NCBI GenBank assembly: GCA_949128115.1 | Contig: OX421962.1 | Coordinates: 63,653,787 to 63,717,786 of the forward strand | Length of the DNA stretch: 64,000 nt | Origin: Anaspis maculata | Lineage: Eukaryota > Arthropoda > Insecta > Coleoptera > Scraptiidae | Direction of reading: 5' to 3' | In this document: positions 30,551 to 41,859 of the stretch, piece after piece | Layout of the letters: each line of letters starts with the position of its first letter | Position numbering within the stretch: the first letter of the stretch is position 1 | The notes under the pieces: model-generated | Seen by the model: the letters and a program-made list of their open reading frames with translations, nothing else | Told to the model about the DNA's origin: nothing | Database searches by the model: none | Made by a program: the position numbers and the translations under genes

Positions 30551-33423
30551 CAGGGTGTTCGGGTTTGACTATTACAAACTTTGAAGGATGATTCCCCTTC
30601 AAAAATAAAGCCGAAAGAACAAAAAACTCATGGTCCTAAAATGCTTCCTTAAAAAGATACAGGGTGTTGAAGTTAACTATTTTTAATCGTTTTTTCACCG
30701 TAACTTTTGAACCGTTGAACCGATTTTTATCAAATTCGAACCAAATTTCAGTCAACTGAGTCTTCATCGAATAATAATACCACAACTCATCAAAGATTCC
30801 TGGGGGCGTGAATAATAGGGGACTGTCTCCTATTTTAGCCCCTATTTTTATCTCCCCTCATAATTTTTTGAAATTGTTGATATTTTCGGACTCTACGTTC
30901 AATTTAGAAGAACAAGTTACTCTTGCAAAATTTTGATCAGAGGCTTCATTTCCAAGATATTTGGTTTTTTAACTTTGGAAAACATCTCGAAATCGTCACT
31001 TTCCAGAGCCCAAATTGTTTTTCTCTGAAAACGTCTTGTTTCCTATAGTCCGGTGGTTAAGCGCCAAAAAAAGCTCGAACTATGCATTTTGAGCTTGAGC
31101 AATGCGCTTTTGGGGTTCGATTGGGGATACCCAAACCTTAATTTCAAGAGTTGGAGACATCGGTGCACTCGATGCGGAGGGGGTCTGGGGGGCCCTTGAA
31201 AGTTGAAGGTGCGAGGCTTCCCACCAAATCATCATATAACCACGTAATTCCTACTGGGAGGCCATCAAACGACTCTAACCTGTACATTGACAACATTTGT
31301 TACCATGTCCAAATAGTTCTTCACACTGAAAAAAATTAATTCTTATGACAGATCGGAAAAAACAGTTTTTCTCAATTCTTCATTCCCACAACGAATAAAC
31401 TGCCAAGTTTGGTGTCATTTTAAAGTAAACGGCATCCTCTGATTTCATTCACCGAGTCAAAATGTTTGTGAGACCACCGTGCAAAGAATGGCACGCCAAG
31501 AAGAGAGCATTTTTGAGCACCTCATTTAACAGTAGTTTCTTGGCTGATACCAATCGATATGATTGATAATTTTGTCATGGATCAATGACTTCAACTCTTT
31601 TGTAACGGTAATCCATGTGAATGAAACTCGACACGAGCGTGGAGGCCTGGAAAAAATATTTTTCTCCAGCGGTCGAATTTATTTCACGCCTACTGAGCGT
31701 TAGTTTGTTGGGCTCAGGCAGGCAGCGTTTGGATAGGTTTGGAGACAAAATTTTCATATCTGTCTATGAAACTGAGTAGCATAATTCTGGAAACTGATCT
31801 GAGAATCATTAAAGATTATTTTGACGGTCACTAGGTACCCCCATGGGGATTAACTGCACAGAGATCATGGCTGACGACGGAGGGCATTCAACTTTTAAAG
31901 TGTTATTTTCTTTTTTCCTCTACCAACCTTCAAGGTTGTTATCATTTTGTACGTGTAAGTTTCCTTATGTTTGGAGAAGAAATAATTTTATAAAAACAAC
32001 CGTGAAAATGACTGTCAGAGTGGCAGAGAATAAGATCTTGGTCGTTGAATTCCCTCCGCCGTTAGCCATCACTTCTGCAGTTAACTCCCATGTGGGTACT
32101 GACCGGCAAAACAATCATTGATGATTCATAAATCAATTTCCAGAATTAAACTGCTCAAACTTTCAGATAGATATGGAAATTTTGCTCCCAAAGCTATCCA
32201 AACGCTCCCTACCTGAGCCCTGCAAACTGACGCTCAGTAGGCGTGAAAAAAATTCGAGCGCTGGAGAAAAGATTTTTCCCAGGCCTTCACGCTCCTGTCG
32301 AGTTTCATGCACATGCATTACCGTTACCAAAGAGTTCAAGTTATTGATCCATGACCAAATTATCAATCATATCGATTGGTAACAGCCAAGAAACTACTGG
32401 TCAATGAGGTGCTTGAAAATGCTCACTTCTTGGCGTGCCATTCTTTGCACGGTGGTCTCACAAACATTTTGACTCGGTGAATGGAATCAGAGGATGCCGT
32501 TTACTCCAAAATGACACCACACTTGGCAGTTTATTCGTTGTGGGGATGAAGAATTGAGAAAAACTGTTTTTTCCGATCTGTCATAAGAATTAATTTTTTT
32601 CAGTGTGAAGAACTATTTGGACATGGTAACAAATGTTGTCAATGTACAGGTTAGAGTCGTTTGATGGCCTCCCAGTAGGAATTACGTGGTGGTATAGTGA
32701 TTTGGTGGGAAGCCTCGCACCTTCAACTTTCAAGGGCCCCCCAGACCCCCTCCGCATCGAGTGCACCGATGTCTCCAACTCTTGAAATTAAAGTTGAGGG
32801 ACCCCCAATCAAACCCCAAAAGCGCATTGCTTAAGCTCAAAATGCATAGTTTGAATGCCTAACCACCGGACTATTAGCCAAAAATGGCAGTAAATCAACC
32901 TAAGCGACCTAGAAAACTTATTCCAGTTGAGGAATCATGAGTTTTCTTGGATTTTAATTTTTAGGCCTTTGAAAGTCGCGATTTCGAGGCGTTTTTCAAA
33001 GTTTTAGACCCAAATATCTCGGAAATGAAGCCTTAAATCAAAATTTTGCAAGAGTAACTTTTTCTTTTGAATTGAACTTACAATCCGAAAATATCAACAA
33101 TTTTGAAAAATATTTGAGGTAGATGAAAATAGGGGCACAAATAGGGGACAGCCCCATATTATATACGCCCCCTAAAATTTTTGATGAGTTGTGGTATTAT
33201 TATTCGATGGAGACTCATTTGACTAAACTTTGGTTCAAATTTGATCAGAATCGGTTCAACGGTTCAAAAGTTACGGTGAAAAAACCATTTAAAAAAGTCA
33301 ACTTTAACATCCTGTATCTTTTTAAGGAAGAATTTTAGGACCATGAGTTTTTTGTTCTTTCGGCTTTATTTTTGAAGGGGAATCATCCCTCAAAGTTTGT
33401 AATAGCCAAACCCGAACACCCTG
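30551..33423. mobile_element. Giant inverted-repeat element (2.87 kb), CAGGGTGTTCGGG termini
   Basis: Left end CAGGGTGTTCGGGTTTGACT, right end (...GCCAAACCCGAACACCCTG). Arms of about 1.3 kb each run nearly to the centre (pairs seen at 31150-31260/32680-32780, 31560-31760/32170-32380, and even CCCATGGGGATTAACTGCA/TGCAGTTAACTCCCATG near 31842 and 32077). The unpaired centre is only about 150-200 bp. Left flank is TA (30549-30550), right flank CA. Arms are visibly diverged but collinear. Frames of about 60 aa recur on opposite strands (31151-31339 plus, 32590-32778 minus), as expected for a palindrome. No transposase. Confidence 0.92.
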
Positions 33424-34599
33424 CATTGTTTATTGCTGTACCCACACCTGCGCATCACTTAAAAGCGGAGTTCTTCGAACATACTGAAAACTTGGGAATA
33501 TCTTCCAAAAACACTATAGAGGCAACTGTTCATCACCTGGAATGATGAAAAGCTTTGATCGAGGCTTTACACCTTTGACTATTCAATATTCATGGTCGTT
33601 GCTCGTTGGAGCTTGGTTTACGCCTTCTGTTTCATGCTTCCATGTTTCATGAAAACTTTGGCTTTCCTCGCGAAAAGAGCACCTTCGTCATTCGTGTATT
33701 GCCAAAATAGCGGACACTAGATTTAGCTTGAGATTTGACAAATATTTGACATTGACATGTCACATCTGCCATTTGTTGTTTATCTAACTGTCAAGTTACT
33801 ACTTTGTCCTTTGAGGTTGAGGGTTACGGTGCTGCAACTGTGAAGAAAGTGTTTTTGATGAATCATGAACAAAAGGTACCACTGCAGTTAAAATAACTAG
33901 GATAATACGTTGCCACGGTGAACAGATCTTCTATGTGGCTTGACACGACAATTTTTGACCGCAATAGTCCAGGTTTCGCTATATGAATAGACTATATGAA
34001 GACCCAATTTGGGTCTTTAGTTGATTCACACGACTTGACCAAGAAGTTTTCTCCCTTGAGCAATACATTATTCTTGGTGGATTTGTATGTTACAAATGGC
34101 ATTTTGACAGATTTTAAAATCTACATGAGATATTTTATTCGATTTCAATTTTTTAGGTATAACTGACATTCCAACTGATTTTTGTGATTACAATGGGAAA
34201 TTTTAATAAATGTTTGGAACGGTACTACTTCGACTTAACTTGGTTTCGTTCTTAGATCTACATTGGCCGAAGCTGACGTGATCTCTGCTTACAAAAATTA
34301 AGATCTTAATCTGTTTGAAAATTATATGGAGTTTTTGGAGTAGAGCGCACTTGAATACTGATTGATTGACAAAAATCAATCAGTTCTGATCTTGTAAACA
34401 TTGCCTTTGACGTCAATTCCTGATTAATACACAGATTCCAGTTTTTTTACACTAGAGAATACGAGAAAATCGGAAGCCTGTAACTATCATTAGAATTCAG
34501 ATATGTATAAGTTTTATAAATAGTAGATTGTAGATTAGAGGTGGTCGTTTGATCTCAGAGGATCCTTTCTGCACTGCGACCAAGATCTTTTGTGCGTAA
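33424..34599. other. Intergenic DNA with a possible decayed duplicate of the protease-homologue upstream region
   Basis: About 34390-34450 shares AAACATTGCCTTTGACGTCA and looser flanking similarity (ATTC.., CAGTTTTTTT) with 28975-29040. No protease exon follows; a retroelement remnant begins at about 34600. Confidence 0.45.
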
Positions 34600-35140
34600 G
34601 TGGCCATTGACTACTCAACAAATGTTCAAAAGCATACGCCTTGTTCAACCAGAAGGCTTCAACCATCTAACAAGTAAGTTGACAATCTGATTAGTCAATT
34701 CAGGGAGCCACTGGAGTTGAGTTGCACTCCGATCAAAGAATTAAATGTGTATCAGGGCATCTGTGCGTTGCTCGGAATACATAAGATCAGAACGCCCCCT
34801 TCACCCACGTTTTGATGGAATGGTAAAGCGGTTCAACAGGCAGAACGATGAAACAATACGTGTCAAAGTCGATGACCTAAGGCAACAAATGGGCAATGTA
34901 CACAAGGTAGTCTGATGACGGATCCATATTGCGACCGACCGGATGAGAGCAAAATACACACAGATTAAAGGTCAACTCTTGAAGATTCCAAAGAGATGAC
35001 CTTGTGTGGCTGTACAATTCCCAATGCAAGAAAGAAAGATCCCTAAAGCTCCATCTATCGTGGGAGGGACCACCAACCGACTGTGGTCATGAGGATCAAT
35101 GATGTCGTGTTCTGATACAGCACTTAGAACCAAGATGAAA
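34600..35140 (+). pseudogene. Ty3/Gypsy-type integrase fragment, frame-shifted
   Basis: Successive frames read VELHSDQ (second acidic residue of the integrase core, about 34720), ALLGIHKIRTPP (about 34768), DGMVKRFNRQN (about 34817), ATDRMRAKYTQIK (about 34935), DDLVWLYNSQCKKERS (about 35000) and VMRINDVVF (about 35087). This is the order core domain, GPY/C-terminal region of Ty3/Gypsy pol. The catalytic Glu of the usual DGMVERFN is Lys. Several frameshifts and stops, no LTR or PBS found: a dead 5'- and 3'-truncated fragment. Confidence 0.85.
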
Positions 35141-35287
35141 GACGGAGAGACTCGCACGGTACTGGGGAAATACCGAAATAACGAAGTGCACGCTCGGGAC
35201 AAACAGCCTGGAAAAGAGGTGTTATGGAACTCGATAGAGACTGCGACGCCCGAGGCCGGAATAATCTGGAATGTAGAAGCAGGTATA

Positions 35288-36537
35288 CAGGGTGGTCCAG
35301 GTTTTAGTCGACAAACTTTGCAGGCTGATAGAGGATAAAAAAAGAAGTCGACTCACCCCAAAAAGTACATATCTAAAATGCATATTAAAAGAGTTACAGG
35401 CCTTCAAAGTTGCAGAAAAAAATTGTTTTTTTCTTGATAACTTTTGAACAGCTTGACCGACTTCGCTCAAATTTTGCACATATGGTTAACAAACACGTCC
35501 CCAGTGATTTCTTGAAAAAAAGTCTGTCAGAATGACGCAGTGCCGTAGATATGGGAGGGTACTAATCCTCTTATCCCCCTACTTTCTACGCCACTGAATA
35601 TTTTGGAAAAGCGTTGAAAGTATTGGATTTGGCGTTCAATTCTGAAGAGAAAATTGGCGTATCATTGCTACATTTGGAGCAGCGGTTTCTGAGATATTTG
35701 TGTTTAAAGGTTCAAAAACACCGAATTACCCCTCGAATTACCCAAATGTTTCAAAATTCGAGCAAGCTTTGACCCATTCACTTTCAACTTTTTTTTAAAT
35801 TTCAAGTTTATTGATCCATAATTTAGCTCATGAGAAATTGAAAACTGGTATGAAAATTCATAATTTCAGTAACAATTAAATATTCAATAGGTATTCACTT
35901 ACCGATAGTTGGGAAGTTTAGTAAGAACAAAAACCAAGGGTCCATTGTTTCTTGTTGATCATGTTACTGAAATTGTGAATTTTCACAACCAATTTTCAAT
36001 TTCTCATGAGCTAAATTATGAATCAATGAACTTAACATTGAAAAAAAAGTTGAAAGTGAATGAATCAAAGCTTGCTCGAATTTGGAAACATTTGCGTGAT
36101 TCGGTGTTTTTGAACCTTTAAACACAAATATCTCGGAAACCGCTGCTCCAAATGTAGCAATGACACGCCAATTTTCTCTTCAGAATTGAACGCCAAATTC
36201 AATACTTTTGACGGTTTTTCAAAATATCCAGTGGCGTAGAAAGTAGGGGGGTAAGAGGATCAGTACCCCCCCATATCTACGGCACTGCGTCATTCTGACA
36301 GAATTTTTTTCAAGAAATCACCGAGGACGTGTTTGTTAACCATATGTGCAGAATTTGAGCGAAATCGGTCAAGCTGTTCAAAAATTATCAAGAAAAAAAC
36401 AATTTTTTTCTGCAACTTTGAAGGCCTGTAACTTTTTTAATATGCATTTTAGATATGTACTTTTTGGGGTGAGTCGACTTCTTTTTTTATCCTCTATCAG
36501 CCTGCAAAGTTTGTCGACTAAAACCTGGACCACCCTG
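35288..36537. mobile_element. Giant inverted-repeat element (1250 bp), CAGGGTGGTCC termini
   Basis: CAGGGTGGTCCAGGTTTTAG at the left and CTAAAACCTGGACCACCCTG at the right, TA on both sides (35286-35287, 36538-36539). Arms of about 585 bp each (to about 35875 and from about 35955) are almost identical by eye; the centre is about 80 bp. The same open frame (MQNLSE.GQAVQKLSRKK) is read in each arm on opposite strands, showing the symmetry. No transposase. Confidence 0.95.
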
Positions 36538-36539
36538 TA

Positions 36540-37079
36540 TAGACTTTCTCATACAGAGGCGGTTCCCTTTGCCCGCAGCTCGTGCGCAGGTCTTCATATA
36601 GACCAGTTCAAAAAATATTCGCGCGTTTGTAGCCAAGTGGGGATGTGACCAGGCATCACGCTGGCCCATTTAAGTTACCCGGCGCCTCGAGTACGACCTC
36701 AGGTGTATGAGAAACTCTATAGGATGTCCACACAGTAGCCTGCCAAACTTCAGCAGCAGTTTCTACGGTCAAATTATAAGAAAAGAAGTTGACATGAACA
36801 TGAGTCAAAAAATGCTTTGTAGAGGAGCTGCAGACCCCTAAAGGTGGGCTCCTGAATGATATTTCCGAAACAAGTTGAGGTAAATTAATAAAACTCAGCA
36901 CATTTAATTTTATTTCGCTCAGCAAGATAGGGTGAAAATAGTTGAGAAAAATCACCAGGGGCGGGTCCAACCTAGGGGGAGAGAAATAACTCTTTTTTTT
37001 TCGCATGTAAATTTTTCCTATTTTGATATAACCTTATAAATTTCGGAGTTTTCTTTTGGAAAAATAAGTTTCAATACAT
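36540..37079. other. Spacer between hairpin elements
   Basis: A TATAGGATGTCCACACAG sequence at about 36718 is a possible orphan terminus. No gene recognised; the 116-aa minus-strand frame 36656-37006 has no domain. Confidence 0.45.
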
Positions 37080-38330
37080 GTAGTATCTTGGAAATAGACA
37101 AAAATAGGTGCTTTGCTGGAATTAATTCAAACAAAAACAATTTTTCCACCAATGCAAGCTTACAGTCCCTTCTTCAACATATCAAAAGTCCTCAACTCTG
37201 AGACTGCTACAAATCAGTATACAGGGTGAAAGCTTATTATTTTTCTCTACTTCCTTTTTAAAAAAAAAAAACTGATGATCAAAAATTACGGTTTTAGGCT
37301 AGTTTGATAGGCCATAGTCTTCCAATAAACATATAAAAAGTATACCACCCAGCGATTGCTGCGTATCAAGTTACAGGGTGAAAACTATTTTTCATCTTCA
37401 ATTTTTTTTCTTGGTGGAACAGATCTAGATTGAAGCCGGTTCCAATTATTTTGCAAGCTTATGATGTCATACTGAACATATAAAAAGGACACATCTCTGC
37501 ATCTGCTGCTTTTCAATTTACAGGGTAGAAAATCATTTTCACGTTCCAATTGATGAAATCGGCTCCTACAACAATTGCGACTGGTTTTTCTGTAAATTTG
37601 AGGTTTCTAGTCAAACATATCAAAATTTTACATTTTTGCTAGAGCTACGTTTTTATTTACAAATTTAAATGTTTGGTTGCGCTCCAAGATTTTTTGAATT
37701 TTTGATGCAATATACCCGAATATACCCAAACATTTAAATTTATTAAAAAAATGTAGCTGTAGCAGAAATGTATTATTTTGATATGTTTGACTAGAAACTT
37801 CAATTTTACAGAAAAATTAGTCGCAATTGTTGTGTGAGCCAATTTCACCAAGAAAAAAATTGAAACGTGAAAATGACTTTTCACCCTGTAAATTGAAAAG
37901 TAGCAGTTGCAGAAATGTATCCTTTTTATATGTTCAGTATGACATCATAAGCTTGCAAAAGAGCTGGAACCGGCTCCAATCTAGATCAGTTTCACTGAGA
38001 AAAAAAATCAGAGATGAAAAATAGTTTTCACCCTGTAACTTTGATACACAGCAGTGGCTGGGTAGTACATTTTTTATATATTTATTGGAAGACTATGGCC
38101 TATCAAACTAGCCTAAAACCGGTTTTTTCAGTCATTAGTTTTTCAAGAAAGAAAGGAAGTAAGGAAAAATAATAAACTTTCACCATGTATACTAATTTGT
38201 AGCAGTCCCAGAGTTGAGGACTTTTGATATGTTCAAGGGGGAACTGAAAGCTAGCCATGGTAAAAAAATCGTTTTTGTTTGAATTATTTCAAGCAGATAT
38301 TCTATTTCCAATATACTAATGTCCAAAAAC
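37080..38330. repeat. Mirror-symmetric array: four about 147-bp units per arm
   Basis: Centre near 37703. In the left arm a CATATMAAAA motif recurs at about 37178, 37330, 37477 and 37616. About 45 bp after each of the first three comes TACAGGGTGAAA or a variant (about 37220, 37371, 37521). The right arm mirrors this with TTTTNATATG at about 37777, 37924, 38073 and 38223 and TTCACCCTGT at about 37880, 38027 and (as TTCACCATGT) 38179. The arms pair over about 600 bp, ending near GGAAATAGA (left) and TCTATTTCC (right). Confidence 0.88.
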
Positions 38331-38483
38331 GTTAGCTCAAATGAAATAAGATTCAATATTGAAAAAATCGATGGTAGACTGAAAATTTGCACATGTACCT
38401 GGGGTAACATACTAAGAGTCCCGGGAAGTCCCGTGTGAGCTTCCCTATTTTTTTTGCGACGTAAGTGTTCAAGTCTACACTAC

Positions 38484-38815
38484 TATGTGTGGTGTACAAG
38501 GTTCTGGTCGTCGTGCTGTGCAACAGAATGGTGGGATCCATGGAGCAAAACACAGGCAAATATTAAAGTGAATTTCGACCAAACAGATCTACGTCGAATC
38601 GAAAGAATCGAAATGATCTTCATCGACTACAAACAGGCGTAAGATTCAATCAAAAGACCGGTAATAGAAGAGAGTTTGGCAGAGATGAACATGAACAATA
38701 GGGTAGAACCGAGGGTGAATGAAGAAAAGACCAAATATATGAAGTTGAAGACACCAAAGTTTAAGGAAGGGGCAGAAGAGTCAAATCAAATTGGAGAATA
38801 TAACACAAGATTTAC
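38484..38815 (+). pseudogene. Non-LTR retrotransposon reverse transcriptase fragment with internal deletion
   Basis: About 38490-38605 reads VLCNRMVGSMEQNTGKY, stop, SEFRPNRSTSNR, the RT finger motif 'G(F/Y)RP.RST'. After a frameshift 38609-38815 reads IFIDYKQA, stop (38640-38642), DSIKRPVIEESLAEM, then jumps to RVNEEKTKYMKL and IGEYN. In intact LINEs the palm with the YADD motif lies between the 'EALxEMGI' and 'VNEEKTKYM' parts, so that segment is deleted here. Clearly dead. The 3' side is cut by the MITE at 38823. Confidence 0.82.
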
Positions 38816-38822
38816 ATTTTCA

Positions 38823-39103
38823 ATAGACCATTTCCTAATGACGTCACACGCACGTGTCGAACGGCTGATTCGGGGCAACGTCAAACATGATGTCAACTAT
38901 ACGTGCCAGTTTGTCAAAACTTTGTGACACCATTGACTTTTACACACCGACACCGACTGACAGATTGACATACTACTAATCTGAAAGACGCACATGACTG
39001 ACGTAGCCCACGTGTCCCGTGACAGAAAACGCAGATCTGACTGACGTTGCCCCGAATCAGCTGTTCAAGACGGAGCCGCGTGACGTCAGTGGAAATGGTC
39101 TAT
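38823..39103. mobile_element. MITE with ATAGACCATTTCC ends (281 bp)
   Basis: ATAGACCATTTCC and GGAAATGGTCTAT, with subterminal CTGATTCGGGGCAACGTCA / TGACGTTGCCCCGAATCAG. TCA on both sides (38820-38822, 39104-39106), a trinucleotide duplication. Inserted next to the RT fragment. Confidence 0.85.
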
Positions 39104-39106
39104 TCA

Positions 39107-40897
39107 AAATCGGTGGAGAAATCAAAAGGTTATTACTGTAAAACCAAAAAGTCGATTTTTTATATCACCCTGTTAATAAAGGAGATTGCGGAAGTTTGAA
39201 AAACTTCGGAATGTCAGTTTCTGGATCTGCTTGAACTAGTTGAAGGAATTCCGAGATTTTTTACTGAATTGGGAGCATGTCAAACTTCTCAGGTTTTGGA
39301 GAGCCTCACGAGTTACGCGACGCCCTGTATACCTATAATGAAAACAGAAGACCTATACATATGGAATATGACATGTAGCATGTGATAGTGCAAAAGAGTC
39401 AGCTATCAACAAGAAAAAACTTGTTCGAATTAGTTTTCTTTCTTAAGCAGCTATACCATTTTGGACTCGACTGGAATTTTTAGGTGTTATACTTTGATTA
39501 GGTACGTTATTTTGTAAAATTGTATTTGTGCCAAAATGGTAAATTGTCCAGCCACTGGGCCACAGCCAGTTTACTTTAAGAGATGTTATAGTGTGTGTTT
39601 ACGTTTGTCTCTCAATTATTAGAGCACCCAACGCAAATTCGTTGCAGAATAATGATATTCTGATAGCAGTAAAAGTGCCTATATGTAAGCATAATAAATC
39701 TACTCGTGTAGTTATAAATTGATATAATCATATGTGTAGTTTTTGCAAGAAAAATTTGAAAGTCTGTAGTTACTGCCCCGGGGGATCACTTAGCCCGCAC
39801 CTCCCCTAAGGCAAGCTGGAATCTGCATACATTACATTCAAGTCTCTTTTTCCCCGCCGGAAGCCTATTTCGTGTGCGTCGAAAATCTCCAGAGGTCACA
39901 CCTTCACCTTCATTAAAACTATTTCACAATACGTTCAAACATTGTATCACGTATAGTGCACACAACCTGTAACGAAATTGAGAGGAAGAGGTCGTTGTTC
40001 TCAGGTGACCGTCTCTGGTCTTGCGGATATAAAACGAAAGATATACTTGCCTGAATGTAACCTGAGCAATGGTTTGAGTAATGCCTCTGTGCTCTGTGGT
40101 GCGTTCGTTGTCTTGTCTTGTCAACAACGTCTTTCGTTAAACGACGAGCTTCTATCTACCAGTTCTGAGTGCATCGCTCTTGATTCGAAAGGGGCACGCA
40201 AGTTTTTTAAATATGCAATTACCTATAGTCTGCTGGAGAGACTACACGTATGGACATCGATGCTTTCGTAGGTATACCAAATGTTATACCTGTTGTCGAT
40301 TTACCTCTTCAGCTGGCCTGCAGACACCGTGACGTGATAAGAATATTAATGAGCGAAGGCTGAAGGTCTTTGGCTAAGGAATTCTGAGCTAATTAATCAC
40401 AAAATGACTATCTTGTACATACATCAAAATTCTTTCGGGAATGTGACAGATTCAGGTCGCATTTTCTGCGATATATACTTGGTAGATAAAAGGTCGAAGA
40501 AGTAAGAAAAATCATTACAATGCTTGGAAAATATTGAAAATTGAAAAGTTGAATTATTATCTATCACTGTTTTTGTCAGCTTGCCGAACAAGTTTGTGGA
40601 ATAGCACTGTTTTTTTTTGTCTATGGTGATCGATATATTTTCGGTGGTATGGCTGATCAAAGAAATGGTCAAATAACAGGACTTTCACCAAGTTAATAGA
40701 AGGTTTCATTAGAGAATGGGAGTTTTCTTTTTCATGCAGATCATTACACATTTGTGTCGCATGTCACATGCAATTCCTCATTCGCAATTCAATGGTCAAT
40801 GATCATCTTGTCGAAAGTTATTTCCTATTTTGTTGATGTAGAGTGGGTATTGGTAGGGCAATTTTATTACGTTGCTAAGAAACATTGGAATCATTTA
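39107..40897. other. Intergenic DNA; orphan CGCCCTGTATA end near 39323
   Basis: No recognised gene. A 97-aa plus frame at 39978-40271 has no domain I can name. GACGCCCTGTATAC at about 39321 resembles a lone right end of a CAGGGTG-type element. Confidence 0.45.
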
Positions 40898-40905
40898 GAT
40901 GTACC

Positions 40906-41648
40906 CAGGGCTGGGCGGTATTTCAAATACAAGTAGCTGAAATACGTATTTGAAATACATTTAAGTATTTTGTATTTTGTATTTAAATACACTTGATTGA
41001 GAAGTATTTGTATTTTGTATTTTGGAATAGTTCAGGCAGCGAGTATCTCGTATTTTGTATTTTAAATATATTTTTCGGAAAAGTATTTTGATTTTCAAAA
41101 TACAAAATACAGAATACATTTGTTTCCCATGCTCTTAAGTCTGTTCGGGAAGAAATTGTTCTGGTAATACTATATTCACTCCATTGACATTTCTTGCTTT
41201 TGCACACTATCTGGGATTGATAATGAGTTCGATTGCATCTTTTACGTTTTACGTTTTACTGGTAAGTGCATCCTACTGTCAGCCACGAGAGGTTCTATGT
41301 CGGATGTCGGACAATATTTTCGAAAAGCTGGTTATTTGTCTTTTCATAGTTCATAATAATTTACTTATTGTTGCGACTGAATCAATGAAGTGTTCTCATT
41401 GAAATACTTGCATTTTACGGTTTTTCCAATAAAATGGTGGAAATACGCAATAAGTATGTATTTTGTATTTTGTATTTGGAATACTCTAGGTTGTATTTTG
41501 TATTTTGGAATTTCTTAGATTTCCAAAATACGTATTTTGTAATTTGTATTTCAAAGACATTTCAAAAAGTAGTTTGTATTTTGTATTTCGACTATCTTGG
41601 ATCGTGTATTTTGTATTTAAATATATTTTTCGAAGTATTTTGCCCAGG
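40906..41648. mobile_element. Non-autonomous hAT rich in TATTTTG repeats, copy 2 (743 bp)
   Basis: Same family as 20009-20853, nearly collinear but with a deletion after GAAAAGCTGGTT (about 41330) relative to copy 1. Left end CAGGGCTGGGC is intact. The right end is shortened to ...TTTTGCCCAGG. Perfect 8-bp TSD GATGTACC (40898-40905, 41649-41656). The right TSD copy overlaps the start of the MITE at 41655. Confidence 0.94.
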
Positions 41649-41654
41649 GATGTA

Positions 41655-41836
41655 CCGTATGTTCGTTAAAATCATGGATTAGGGCCGGCTATGGAAGTGA
41701 AAACGTATGTCGTGAATTCATCAATAATCACTCAAATTTGATGTCAACATGATGAACCGTCGTCATGGAATACATTTTGGACATACGTTTCTAAGTTCAC
41801 AGCCTGCCCTAATTCATGATTTTAACGAACATACGG
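41655..41836. mobile_element. Palindromic Tc1/mariner-type MITE (182 bp)
   Basis: CCGTATGTTCGTTAAAATCA against TGATTTTAACGAACATACGG, TA on both sides (41653-41654, 41837-41838). Arms about 32 bp plus inner similarity. Its first two bases belong to the hAT target duplication. Confidence 0.9.
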
Positions 41837-41859
41837 TATTTCGACAATAATAAAATGCT

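Noticed and set aside
31151..31339. Frame repeated at 32590-32778 as a duplicated small gene
   Set aside because: The two frames are the same arm sequence of a palindrome read on opposite strands.
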